DNA of 54,452 nucleotides, from positions 1 through 54,452 of the forward strand of contig JAJECO010000078.1 in NCBI GenBank assembly GCA_022822005.1. The letters run 5' to 3'. Origin of the DNA: Candidatus Poribacteria bacterium (lineage in GTDB: Bacteria; Poribacteria; WGA-4E; PCPOR2b). Both the position numbers and the translations under genes were made by a program. Below are positions 15,501 through 23,697 of the stretch, in pieces (within the stretch, counting starts at the first letter, position 1; the number at the start of each line of letters is the position of its first letter). Under the pieces are notes generated by a model. It was not told the origin of the DNA, did not search any database, and was given only the letters and a program-made list of their open reading frames with translations.

Positions 15501-16103
15501 TTAACCTTTTTCACGAATCTTGACCGTCATGATCTGGTCGCCTACTGCAATGCTGTCGATCACATCCAGCCCTTTCGTAACCTGCCCAAATAGGGTATAG
15601 TCACTGTCTAATACAACCGTGTCGAGACAGATGAAGAATTGGGTGGCATCCGCTACAGTTGCTCCCTCTGCTTTTGCCATAGCGAGGATTCCCCTCACCG
15701 GTTCGTGATCACTTGTCTCAATCGCTATCGTATCTTCAGTCGGGAAGCGCGACCCGGCTTGAATCAGTTGTCCGGCTACAACGCGATGGAATGTCGCATG
15801 ATTATAATATTCCAATCGCGCATTCTTTAGAAAGTTCTCCACAGTATTAGGCGCATCGTCCGCAAAAAACTCGACCTCAATTGCCCCTTTATCTGTCTCA
15901 ATGACAGCCATAGCGTTGTGGATGTCAATTTTCTTTTTGGCTGTTTGCGTCGTGTCAGCCGATACCGTCGGACGTGCTTTCGGCTTCGGTGGACCCTTCT
16001 GTTCCTGCGAACAGCTTACAAGGTATACGGTAAACAATGCTGCGAGCAGCATCACAGTAAAACGTTCAATGTAGCTTCGTCGGTTATTATTCTGAAGTAA
16101 CAT
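15501..16103 (-). CDS. Lipoprotein peptidyl-prolyl isomerase, cyclophilin type
   Basis: A 200-residue cyclophilin-type PPIase with a lipoprotein signal (hydrophobic stretch about 18-30, lipobox LVSC). The catalytic domain (about 60-198) shows EVEFFADDAPNTVENF, the FHRVVAGQLIQAG active-site strand with its arginine, QFFICLD and TLFGQV. It would assist protein folding at the outer surface of a membrane. The ATG at 16103 follows GGAGG and overlaps the 3' end of the second cyclophilin gene by 17 bases, pointing to translational coupling. Confidence 0.9.
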   Translation of the reverse strand: MLLQNNNRRSYIERFTVMLLAALFTVYLVSCSQEQKGPPKPKARPTVSADTTQTAKKKIDIHNAMAVIETDKGAIEVEFFADDAPNTVENFLKNARLEYYNHATFHRVVAGQLIQAGSRFPTEDTIAIETSDHEPVRGILAMAKAEGATVADATQFFICLDTVVLDSDYTLFGQVTKGLDVIDSIAVGDQIMTVKIREKG

Positions 16104-16665
16104 ATTTTGACTTCGCCTCCAATCGAACTTTTTTCATTACGTCGTCGACCCTTAACAGGTCTACGACCTCCATACCCTGAATAACTTGACCAAACGTTGT
16201 GTACCGGCCGTCTAAATGCGGTTGCGCTATTAGACAGATATAAAACTGACTTCCCGCCGAATTGGGGTTGCCTGTATTTGCCATGGCAATCGTCCCCCGT
16301 TGATGAGGAACTTGGTTCGGGTTGGTATGTTCATCAATGATAGTATAGCCGGGACCACCCGTCCCATCCCCATTCGGGTCGCCTCCCTGAATAATATTCA
16401 GGCCCGGCTTATCCACTCTACGATGAAATGTTAGCCAGTCGTAGAATTTTTTATTAATCAACTTTCTAAAGTTATCAACAGTGGCAGGTGCTGAGTCCGA
16501 ATACAATTCAATTACAATTTTTCCTTTATCCGTTGTTATCACAGCGACCTGCTCCTCTTCCGCCATCATTTCACCACCTCCACTTGAAGCAGCACAGCCG
16601 ATCCAAGCGGATAGTAGGACTAATGTAGCAAATATGGAAGTGGTAATCAGAATACGTTTTCGCAT
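16087..16665 (-). CDS. Lipoprotein peptidyl-prolyl isomerase, cyclophilin type
   Basis: A 192-residue cyclophilin with a lipoprotein signal (MRKRILITTS onward, lipobox IGC). Domain hallmarks are APATVDNFRKL, the FHRRVD catalytic arginine segment, IIQGGDPNGDGTGGPGY, SAGSQFYIC and TTFGQV. It is closer to canonical bacterial cyclophilins than its downstream neighbour. ATG 16665 is chosen because GGAAAGGGG lies just upstream; in-frame ATGs further up (to 16719) lack a ribosome site. The pair is probably one transcript and arose by duplication or recruitment; they differ considerably in sequence. Confidence 0.9.
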   Translation of the reverse strand: MRKRILITTSIFATLVLLSAWIGCAASSGGGEMMAEEEQVAVITTDKGKIVIELYSDSAPATVDNFRKLINKKFYDWLTFHRRVDKPGLNIIQGGDPNGDGTGGPGYTIIDEHTNPNQVPHQRGTIAMANTGNPNSAGSQFYICLIAQPHLDGRYTTFGQVIQGMEVVDLLRVDDVMKKVRLEAKSKYVTSE

Positions 16666-16866
16666 CACTACCCCTTTCCTCATTGTTAAGGACACGGATT
16701 CTACCTCATCGTTCGCCAAAGCAAATCCTGATTACGTATTATTATGAGTAAGGCAGACGTTGATCTGCACGATCTGAGAAGGAACTTCATGCGAATTAAG
16801 CCACATTAGATATTAGCATAGCAAAGATTAACAGAAAAGTCAACACTTTCGTAGGGTAGGGGTATT

Positions 16867-16910
16867 TAGTTTTCCTGTAGGAGGGATCTCCGAATCCCGA
16901 CACGCCGCTC
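16867..16910 (+). repeat. 44-bp dispersed repeat, copy 2
   Basis: Matches the reverse complement of 117-160 at about 40 of 44 positions by eye. It ends nine bases before the -35 box of the next promoter. The rest of 16666-17020 shows no gene. Confidence 0.6.
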
Positions 16911-16918
16911 AAGCTCGC

Positions 16919-16947
16919 TTGACAAAATTGGCATATGGTGATAGGAT
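16919..16947 (+). promoter_or_regulatory. Sigma70-like promoter for PhyH gene
   Basis: TTGACA (16919-16924), a 17-base spacer and TAGGAT (16942-16947) lie about 75 bases before the PhyH start at 17021. Confidence 0.5.
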
Positions 16948-17020
16948 TCGAAAAATCCCGTTTTTAGGCACAGCACGGAATCTGGGATATATACCATAAT
17001 TCGAGGAGGTTTATAACTGA

Positions 17021-17845
17021 ATGGATTTCTTTCAACTGACTGAAGCACAACGCCGGGACATTGATGCAGACGGTTTTCTTATCATTCCGGAAGCGATTGA
17101 CCCCGAAACCGTTGCCCGCGTGACTGAAGCGGGAGACCGATTGATGGAACCGTTCATGGCGGATCCAGAAAGCGTCTATCTACAGCGGCGTGACGGTATC
17201 GTGCAGGAGGAAGCCTTCGACTCGCTTGTCTCCAACTCAAGCACCGTTTCGCGGATCGTTCAGTTGCTCAGTCCCAACATCCATCTCCACACCGCTTCGC
17301 TCATCTACAAAAAGCCCCAGTCTCCCGACACAACGCCTCCTGACCGCGGTTGGCACCGCGACATCGGCATTGCAGAGGACCTCGGACATAAAGACTTGCC
17401 GCGAGTCGGCATAAAGGTGTGCTACTGCCTGACAGATTTTCTGGAGCCGAATTCCGGCATGACGTTGATGGCACGCGGGAGCCATCAGAGTCCCGAGCCG
17501 TTGGCTATTCGCAAGGGAGAACCGGATCCGCCGACCGTGGTCGATCCGTGCTTACGCGCCGGTGATGCTATCTTCTTTGAGAATCGGATCTACCATACTG
17601 CGGCACCCAATCTGAGCCACTCCGTCTCAAAGGTAATAATCTACGGCTATTCCTATCGATGGATGAAGGTGGATATCAATCTCGATCCGCCGGATGAACA
17701 GGTAATCGCACGAGCGGATAACGAGATCGATAAACAGCTTTTAGGTGCGTACAAGAACGTCGACACACCACCGCAAGGCTTGAGAGATTGGGCAACGCGC
17801 TACGGAATCAATCCAGAACCCACACGCTGGGTTGTTGAGGTATAG
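17021..17845 (+). CDS. Phytanoyl-CoA dioxygenase (PhyH) family protein
   Basis: A 274-residue Fe(II)/2-oxoglutarate dioxygenase of the PhyH family. The iron facial triad is H112-x-D114 (WHRD) and H192 (YHTAAPN). Where the family usually carries an arginine that holds 2-oxoglutarate, I read K204, unlike the second PhyH at 42037, which keeps arginine. Members hydroxylate diverse small molecules, and the substrate cannot be read from sequence. GAGGAGG upstream supports the ATG. It is a single-gene unit with its own promoter, ending before a family B repeat. Confidence 0.92.
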   Translation: MDFFQLTEAQRRDIDADGFLIIPEAIDPETVARVTEAGDRLMEPFMADPESVYLQRRDGIVQEEAFDSLVSNSSTVSRIVQLLSPNIHLHTASLIYKKPQSPDTTPPDRGWHRDIGIAEDLGHKDLPRVGIKVCYCLTDFLEPNSGMTLMARGSHQSPEPLAIRKGEPDPPTVVDPCLRAGDAIFFENRIYHTAAPNLSHSVSKVIIYGYSYRWMKVDINLDPPDEQVIARADNEIDKQLLGAYKNVDTPPQGLRDWATRYGINPEPTRWVVEV

Positions 17846-17863
17846 AGAGTTCATGCTGGCATC

Positions 17864-18025
17864 TATGGTACATTTTAGAATTATTTAGACACTCCAAATG
17901 CACAGCCAATCCCCTAAATCCCGCCCCCGATTCCATCGGACTGTACCACTTGTCAGGGGGAGTTTGGAAACTTCGGGAGTGCCAAAGTTATGGATACGTC
18001 TACTTATTTCTCTAATTCCACCATA
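17864..18025. repeat. Family B inverted-repeat element, copy 1
   Basis: About 162 bp with ends TATGGTACAT and ATTCCACCATA. The interior shares AGACACTCCAAATGCACAGCCAA and the GGGGGA core with the copies at 31255, 32691, 49613 and 54192. It abuts the stop codon of the TrpD-like gene at 18028. Confidence 0.7.
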
Positions 18026-18027
18026 TC

Positions 18028-19479
18028 TTAGGGGCGGCTTTTGGCAATATACGCTTTCAGATGTGCTAAAGCGCGTCCACTATCAATCGCTTCCTTTGTC
18101 CTCTCAATAGCTTCATGCGGATCCGAGCAGATGCCCAACAGATAGTCGGTCATCGCCGTATTCAGCACCAACCGGTCATATATCTGCCCCTTCTGACCGG
18201 ATAGCGCCTCCATTCCTGCTGATGCGAACGTTTCAGGGCTTACCGTTTCTACGCGCGGGTTTTTCTCGTAATCGAACCCGAACTCCGACGGGTCGATGTC
18301 CAACGAAAAGTCCTCACGCCGTTCCCCGACACGGCGGAACCCTTGGGAATAATTTATCGCTTGTCGCTCTTCCGTTGAAGGATTCCCCAGCCGTAAGGCG
18401 TAGTGGCTCGTCCCCTCTTCACCTTTGACCACAAGCCCCGCCCGAAAACCACGCTCCCATATCAACTGCAGCAACGGCGTTTCATAGCCAACGTGATAGT
18501 ACCCAATCACCATATAGTTTTCACCGGCAGCGGTGAACAGCTGCTGCGCTTTCTCCGTCGCTGCCCATGGTGGGCGTTTTTTGATATGCACCCGTAACTC
18601 TCGGACACCGTAGGCACCGGGGGCATATTCTCGTTGACTCACGTAAGCAAACCCAACCTCAGGATCTTCGATCAAACCCGCTGCTTCGTCAAGAAAGAGA
18701 TCTGTGCGGGCACCGAGTGCCTGTAGAATCTTCTCTTCCGTGATTCCGCTTTTCGGTGGCATTTCATCCACGCCGTGCAGCACGGTTGGCTCACCCAACG
18801 CAGCACGTACAACCGCGACAAAGAGTGTTGGTCTAAAGTATCGGGTCGCACCATCGAAAGGTTGACCAAAATGCGTCAGCGACTCGACGGAAACATTGCG
18901 AACCTGATTCGGACCGAAAGTTGCATCAAGATAGCCGCGCACCTCATCGTAGCTTTCGAGGTTCATACGCTGACCGATAAGCGCTGCCCCCTTCAGTGCT
19001 CCCTTCACATCCCCATTCAGGATAGCTTTCCCCATTTGGCGCGTTTCGTCGTAGTTCAGGTGACCACCCCTCAAGATTTTTTCGAGGGCTTTTACGACGA
19101 CGGTTTCATCAGGATTTGTATCGGTATGCCCCAACTCCGGTTGCATGATGAACCTAATCTCTGGCGGCATCAATCGTTCCAGGTCCGGGCGATATTTGTC
19201 GAAAGCTGCGATCTCGGCTTCACTCCACTGCGTCTTTTTCGGGAACCCCTTCCGAATCGTCATCGCGGCGAAAAATGCCCCCATCTGCGCATCTGAAACC
19301 GCTTGATCTTCGGGCAATTCTCCTTTGATCGATCGCAGAATGATCTCAAGAATCGCTGACGGTTTGATTGGATCGTCCGGCTTCGCGCCCAACGGTCGAG
19401 TCTGGTGGGGTCCGGTGCAAACTCTTGCCAAGGCTTCCTCGACATCCGTATTGGGTCCGGGATACTGTTTTGTGTACAT
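18028..19479 (-). CDS. TrpD-like (glycosyltransferase family 3) protein with doubled N-terminal domain
   Basis: A 483-residue protein related to anthranilate phosphoribosyltransferase. It is about 140 residues longer than usual and seems to have two copies of the N-terminal helical domain: about 40-80 (IIRSIKGELPEDQ-like, QMGAFFAAMTIRKG) and about 125-190 (ALEKILRGGHLNYDE, ALIGQRM). The catalytic domain keeps HG...PPKSGITEEKILQALG (234-256), but the PRPP-binding GTGGD motif is missing, replaced by THFGQPFDG (202-210). It may therefore not be the tryptophan-pathway enzyme. trpE and trpG are more than 30 kb away. A near-perfect promoter at 19524-19552 drives it, and AAGGAGG precedes the ATG. 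Confidence 0.8.
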   Translation of the reverse strand: MYTKQYPGPNTDVEEALARVCTGPHQTRPLGAKPDDPIKPSAILEIILRSIKGELPEDQAVSDAQMGAFFAAMTIRKGFPKKTQWSEAEIAAFDKYRPDLERLMPPEIRFIMQPELGHTDTNPDETVVVKALEKILRGGHLNYDETRQMGKAILNGDVKGALKGAALIGQRMNLESYDEVRGYLDATFGPNQVRNVSVESLTHFGQPFDGATRYFRPTLFVAVVRAALGEPTVLHGVDEMPPKSGITEEKILQALGARTDLFLDEAAGLIEDPEVGFAYVSQREYAPGAYGVRELRVHIKKRPPWAATEKAQQLFTAAGENYMVIGYYHVGYETPLLQLIWERGFRAGLVVKGEEGTSHYALRLGNPSTEERQAINYSQGFRRVGERREDFSLDIDPSEFGFDYEKNPRVETVSPETFASAGMEALSGQKGQIYDRLVLNTAMTDYLLGICSDPHEAIERTKEAIDSGRALAHLKAYIAKSRP

Positions 19480-19523
19480 TCTGATTTGACCTCCTTCTGT
19501 CGCGCCGGTAAAGGGTACAAGGT

Positions 19524-19552
19524 ATTATACTGAACATCAATAACCGTGTCAA
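19524..19552 (-). promoter_or_regulatory. Consensus sigma70 promoter for TrpD-like gene
   Basis: On the minus strand, TTGACA (19547-19552) and TATAAT (19524-19529) are separated by exactly 17 bases. The predicted start is near 19517, giving a leader of about 38 bases, too short for an attenuator. Confidence 0.75.
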
Positions 19553-19626
19553 ATATGGTTGTGACTGACATCAACTACGCTGGTCTTTTGCTGGTGCACC
19601 CACTCTAATCTCCGTTGGCTTTTGAG

Positions 19627-19655
19627 TTGACTGAAACCGGACTTACTTCTACAAT
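19627..19655 (+). promoter_or_regulatory. Sigma70-like promoter for enolase-family operon
   Basis: TTGACT (19627-19632), a 17-base spacer and TACAAT (19650-19655) lie upstream of 19728 and diverge from the TrpD-like promoter. The two promoters share about 75 bp where a regulator could act on both. Confidence 0.6.
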
Positions 19656-19727
19656 GTAAGGTGCTGGGATTTGTGTTCACTTATGTAACTAGCTGGTACC
19701 GTCATGAAAGGTAAGGTGGATTTAGCA

Positions 19728-20936
19728 ATGATTTCACAACGTATCACCGAAATCAGCGTCACCCCGATTCCCGCCCGTTACCCCCATGAAATTGCTAGAA
19801 ACGCCTACAACTGGGGTCACGGATCAATAGGAATTGAGTGGCTTGTCCGTGCTTGCACGGAGGACGGAGTTGAGGGTATAGCAATCAACAAGGGGCACCT
19901 CGGAGCAATCGGCAGAGACGGTTCGGTGACAGATGCTATGAATCTGCTCAACGAGGTCTTTCTCGGCAAACGGTTGGACGAACTCCTGCACGTATCCGAT
20001 GGCCGTGTCACCGGCCCGACAAAGGAGGCGAAACGAGCATTCCGGGGACAGGGATGGATGAGCATCCTCGCCTACGACTTAGTTGGCAGAGCATTAGGAG
20101 TCTCTTGCGTAGACCTGCTTGGCGGCAAGAAGCGGGACCGCGTAGATGCCTATGACACGACCCTTTACTTCAGCGACCTAAACTTTCCCGAAAAAGGCGC
20201 AGCGATGGTCGCCGAGCAAGCCAGAGAGGGGTTTGACGCCGGGTGGAGGCAGTTCAAGATCAAGACAGGACGGTGCGGTCGCTGGATGAATCCAGAGGCA
20301 GGAGCTCGGCGCGATATTGAGGTTATCCATGCCGTGCGGGAGGCCATTGGACCGGACGCGAAGATATTGACGGACGGCAACTTCGGGTACAGGGACCGCT
20401 TGGATCTACTGGAGACGTTTATCCAAGAGACGCAGCCTGCCGACGTGTTCTGGCTTGAGGAGATGGTCCCTCCGAGCGTCGAAGACTATCGAGCAATCAG
20501 GAACATCCAAGAGAAGGTTGGTTCGGAGGCACTGTTGGTGTGTGGCGAAGTAGACCCCGATCCAATCAGCGATGTGTACGTGGATATGATGGAAGACGGC
20601 TTGATGGATGGCTACCAGCCAGACATCGTCAGACACGGCTTCTCCCGTTGGAACGAGATTGAGGAACAGTTAGATCGGTATGGTGTCAGGTCACAGCCCC
20701 ACTGCTTCCATAATGGTGTATTCGGCACCCGCGCGTCCCTGATCTGGGGAGCGGCTTCCGATTCGTTCATCACCATCGAGGATGAGCGCTGTGCACCGAG
20801 CGTCTACAAGCCCGATGACTTCACCCTTGAGAACGGTTCGTACGCTGTTGCCGACGCACCGGGACTGGGATTAGAGGTCGATGAAGACATATTCCAAAGG
20901 GTGTACGCAGTGAATGAGACGAAGATAGGCGCGTAG
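19728..20936 (+). CDS. Mandelate racemase-subgroup enolase-superfamily enzyme
   Basis: A 402-residue enzyme with a full mandelate-racemase active site. K177-x-K179 (FKIK), D216-x-N218, E244/E245, E274 (CGE), D299 (QPDIV) and H325 (QPH) supply metal ligands, the lysine base and the Asp-His dyad. Enzymes of this type dehydrate or racemise hydroxy acids, typically acid sugars. ATG 19728 is preferred because AAGGTGG precedes it; the in-frame ATG at 19704 lacks a ribosome site. It opens a plus-strand cluster (19728-24846) with gaps of only 32-38 bp. Confidence 0.92.
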   Translation: MISQRITEISVTPIPARYPHEIARNAYNWGHGSIGIEWLVRACTEDGVEGIAINKGHLGAIGRDGSVTDAMNLLNEVFLGKRLDELLHVSDGRVTGPTKEAKRAFRGQGWMSILAYDLVGRALGVSCVDLLGGKKRDRVDAYDTTLYFSDLNFPEKGAAMVAEQAREGFDAGWRQFKIKTGRCGRWMNPEAGARRDIEVIHAVREAIGPDAKILTDGNFGYRDRLDLLETFIQETQPADVFWLEEMVPPSVEDYRAIRNIQEKVGSEALLVCGEVDPDPISDVYVDMMEDGLMDGYQPDIVRHGFSRWNEIEEQLDRYGVRSQPHCFHNGVFGTRASLIWGAASDSFITIEDERCAPSVYKPDDFTLENGSYAVADAPGLGLEVDEDIFQRVYAVNETKIGA

Positions 20937-20974
20937 CTGATGCCACCTAACGAAACCAAACAGGAGACAATTAA

Positions 20975-22150
20975 ATGAAAATCACAGATATAAAATTATC
21001 CGACCCCGTGTACACCAACGTCAAGCAGAGTACCGACGCTACGGTGGTGAACCCCGCGACTCGTGCGAGCTCGCTCGTGGAAATATCCACTGACGAAGGC
21101 GTGACAGGATTCGCCTCGCTTGGCGAACCGCAAATCGGACCTGAAGGTGTGTCATTGAACAAGCTGCTCATTGAACACATGTTCAAACCGTTAGTCGTCG
21201 GTGAGGATCCGCTCGATACCGAGCGGATCTGGGACAAGCTGTACTGGGGCAGCGTACGGTGGGGCAGAAGGGGTGTCACTCTATCGGTAATTGGTGGGAT
21301 AGACATCGCCCTGTGGGACCTAAAAGGCAAGATTCTCAATCAACCTGTCCACAAACTGCTTGGTGCCCACAGGGACACGGTGGCGGCGTACGGAAGCAGC
21401 GTCAGCCTCCTCGCCAGCGAGGAGGAACTCGTTGAGATCTATTCCGGGTTCGTCGAGGTAGGGTTCAAGATGGTGAAGATGAAGGTCGGAAGGAGAAATT
21501 CAAACGAAGATGTGGAGCGGGTCAAGTTGGTGAGGGAGACCATTGGTCCCAATGTAGATCTTGCGCTGGACGTCAACTCTGGCTGGAGCCTCAATGCGGC
21601 GATACGAATGGCGGGGAAGCTGGAAAAGTACAACATTTACTGGCTTGAGGAACCGCTGCCTCCCGATGAATTAGACAATCACGTTAAGCTGGCGGCAGAG
21701 ATCAGCATCCCGATAGCCCTGGGCGAAACGCACGCAACGAAGTGGGAGTTCAGAGAACTGATGGAACGAGGGGCGGTGCAGTTTGTCCAAGCGGACATCG
21801 TCCGGACCGGCGGCGTTACCGAGTGGGTGAAGATAGCCGCCATCGCCGATTCATACGGTCTGCCGATGTGCCCCCATGCGACCACGGAGATCGCAGCATC
21901 GCTGGTAGCAGCAGTGCCAAACGGGCTGTTCGTTGAATGCTTCAGGTTCGCACCACCTCCCAAGGGTTCGTCGGCTGTCATGGACCCGATTCTTCCGAAA
22001 AACGGTGAGATCTCGCCTCCGAAGCAACCCGGCTTCGGGATCGAATACGACGAAGATGTTCTCAGAAACCTACGGGCAAGACCGAAACCGGACCCGGAAG
22101 AACTCTGGTTCGCCACAAAAAGGGGTTGGCAGTGGCCGCCCTATCTGTAG
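20975..22150 (+). CDS. Mandelate racemase-subgroup enolase-superfamily enzyme
   Basis: A 391-residue enzyme with canonical residues: K168-x-K170 (MVKMKVG), D199-x-N201, E225 (WLEEP), E251 (ALGETH), D274 (VQADIVRTGG) and H301 (CPHA). The Lys and the Asp-His dyad on opposite barrel faces are the mandelate racemase/sugar-acid dehydratase arrangement. The capping domain covers about 1-125. ATG 20975 follows AGGAGA. It lies 38 bp after one enolase-family gene and 32 bp before the sulfatase-fold gene, suggesting consecutive steps on a modified sugar acid; the substrate is not predictable. Confidence 0.93.
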   Translation: MKITDIKLSDPVYTNVKQSTDATVVNPATRASSLVEISTDEGVTGFASLGEPQIGPEGVSLNKLLIEHMFKPLVVGEDPLDTERIWDKLYWGSVRWGRRGVTLSVIGGIDIALWDLKGKILNQPVHKLLGAHRDTVAAYGSSVSLLASEEELVEIYSGFVEVGFKMVKMKVGRRNSNEDVERVKLVRETIGPNVDLALDVNSGWSLNAAIRMAGKLEKYNIYWLEEPLPPDELDNHVKLAAEISIPIALGETHATKWEFRELMERGAVQFVQADIVRTGGVTEWVKIAAIADSYGLPMCPHATTEIAASLVAAVPNGLFVECFRFAPPPKGSSAVMDPILPKNGEISPPKQPGFGIEYDEDVLRNLRARPKPDPEELWFATKRGWQWPPYL

Positions 22151-22182
22151 ACAGTACCATTGGACATGTATAGGAGACAGAT

Positions 22183-23664
22183 ATGAACGTCATTTGCATT
22201 GTCAACGATTCGTTACGCGCAGATCACTGCGGTTGCTACGATGACGTGGGCGGTATCAATGCTATTCAATATGATACAGCTGAGGGGATAAAGAAGACAG
22301 CCACCCCTAATCTTGACAGACTTGCGGCGGAAGGCGTACTCTTTTCGCACTGCTATACCGAGAGCTTGCCCACAATACCGACCCGCACCACGTGGTGGAC
22401 GGGACGTGTTGGTTTCCCGTTCCGTCCGTGGCAGCCTTTTCAGGAATCGGATTATCTGCTCGCTGAAGTCCTTTGGAGTCACGGATACACAAGTGCCTTA
22501 GTTACCGACGTGTACCATGGGCACAAACCGGTCTACAACATTGGGCGCGGTTTCGATACAACCGTCTTTGTGCGTGGACAGGAATATGATCCGTGGATTA
22601 TCGACGACCAGACTGTTGACACGGATATTTGGCATCGTCTACGGGGAGATGATACCGATGCACTCTGGGCACCCCGATTCGAGCAGTACATGAAGAACCG
22701 TTCCACATTCCAGACCGAGGAGGATTTTTTCGCCCCGCGTGTGACCCATGAGGCAATCCGTTGGCTCGACGGTATGGTGAACCAACAAGGCAAAAAAGAT
22801 AAGCTCTTCCTTTGGGTGGATTACTTCGACCCACACGAACCGTGGGATCCGCCCGAACCGTTCTGGTCTATGTACAAAGCCGCTGACTACTCCGGACAAG
22901 ACATCATCGATCCGGTAGCTGGTCCCTGTACGAAGATTGGCAGCCCCTTGACCGAGGAACTGACAGCCAAGAGTGAACACGATTATCTCACGCCTGATGA
23001 AATCGTCCGCGTCCGATCGCTCTACGCGGGGGAGGTCACGTTCACCGACAAGTGGGCAGGGATACTGGTCGATTATGTGAGAAATCTGGGATTGCTCGAA
23101 AATACACTAATCGTCTGGCTCAGTGACCACGGCGAACCGTTCGGGGAGCATGGCATTATCCGTAAGGCACGACCGTGGAACTACGAAGAATTGGTGAGGA
23201 TTCCGATGGTGTTTCGTCCCCCGGACTCCATAGGCTCACCCAATAGCGGTGTGATTGACGTGCTTGTTCAGCCGACCGATCTATTTCCCACTATCTTAGA
23301 CATGCTTGGTGTCGGCACAAACCTGACCTTGTCTCGCACAGGTCCACGCCCAACCGAGCAACTCTTCCCACAAGACATGCAACTTGGGACAGAGACGGTT
23401 ACACTGCACGGTCACAGTCTCGCGCCGTTGATTCGCGGTGAGACAGACCGCGTTCGCGACTATGCCTATACAGGTCACCACGGTCGATCATGGTCGATTC
23501 AGAATACGGCATGGCGGTTGCACGTCCCGCTGGAGGGAGATGCCCCCATCGAACTGTACGATCGAACGTCAGATCCGTATGATCAGCATGACGTAGCATC
23601 AGATCACCGGGAGATCGCGGACGATTTGGAGTTGCAATTACGCCGCTGGATAGCACGCCTATGA
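22183..23664 (+). CDS. Sulfatase-family hydrolase with Thr in place of the formylglycine Cys/Ser
   Basis: A 493-residue alkaline-phosphatase-superfamily protein with sulfatase architecture: metal site near N8-D9 and RADHCGCY, TPNLDRLAAEGV, and WLSDHGEPFGEHG late in the chain. The activation motif C/S-x-P-x-R reads T64-I-P-T-R68, followed by the expected TG, so the residue normally converted to formylglycine is threonine. Thr is the nucleophile in related phosphodiesterases and phosphoglycerate mutases, so a phospho- or sulfo-ester hydrolase without formylglycine is possible. There is no signal peptide, so action is cytosolic. AGGAGA precedes the ATG. It sits among enolase-family genes. Confidence 0.88.
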   Translation: MNVICIVNDSLRADHCGCYDDVGGINAIQYDTAEGIKKTATPNLDRLAAEGVLFSHCYTESLPTIPTRTTWWTGRVGFPFRPWQPFQESDYLLAEVLWSHGYTSALVTDVYHGHKPVYNIGRGFDTTVFVRGQEYDPWIIDDQTVDTDIWHRLRGDDTDALWAPRFEQYMKNRSTFQTEEDFFAPRVTHEAIRWLDGMVNQQGKKDKLFLWVDYFDPHEPWDPPEPFWSMYKAADYSGQDIIDPVAGPCTKIGSPLTEELTAKSEHDYLTPDEIVRVRSLYAGEVTFTDKWAGILVDYVRNLGLLENTLIVWLSDHGEPFGEHGIIRKARPWNYEELVRIPMVFRPPDSIGSPNSGVIDVLVQPTDLFPTILDMLGVGTNLTLSRTGPRPTEQLFPQDMQLGTETVTLHGHSLAPLIRGETDRVRDYAYTGHHGRSWSIQNTAWRLHVPLEGDAPIELYDRTSDPYDQHDVASDHREIADDLELQLRRWIARL

Positions 23665-23697
23665 TCTAACGACCCACGATTCAGATAGGAGCATACA

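Noticed and set aside
19480-19703. A second tryptophan attenuator upstream of the TrpD-like gene
   Set aside because: The leader from the predicted start is only about 38 bases, with no Trp-rich ORF and no terminator hairpin.
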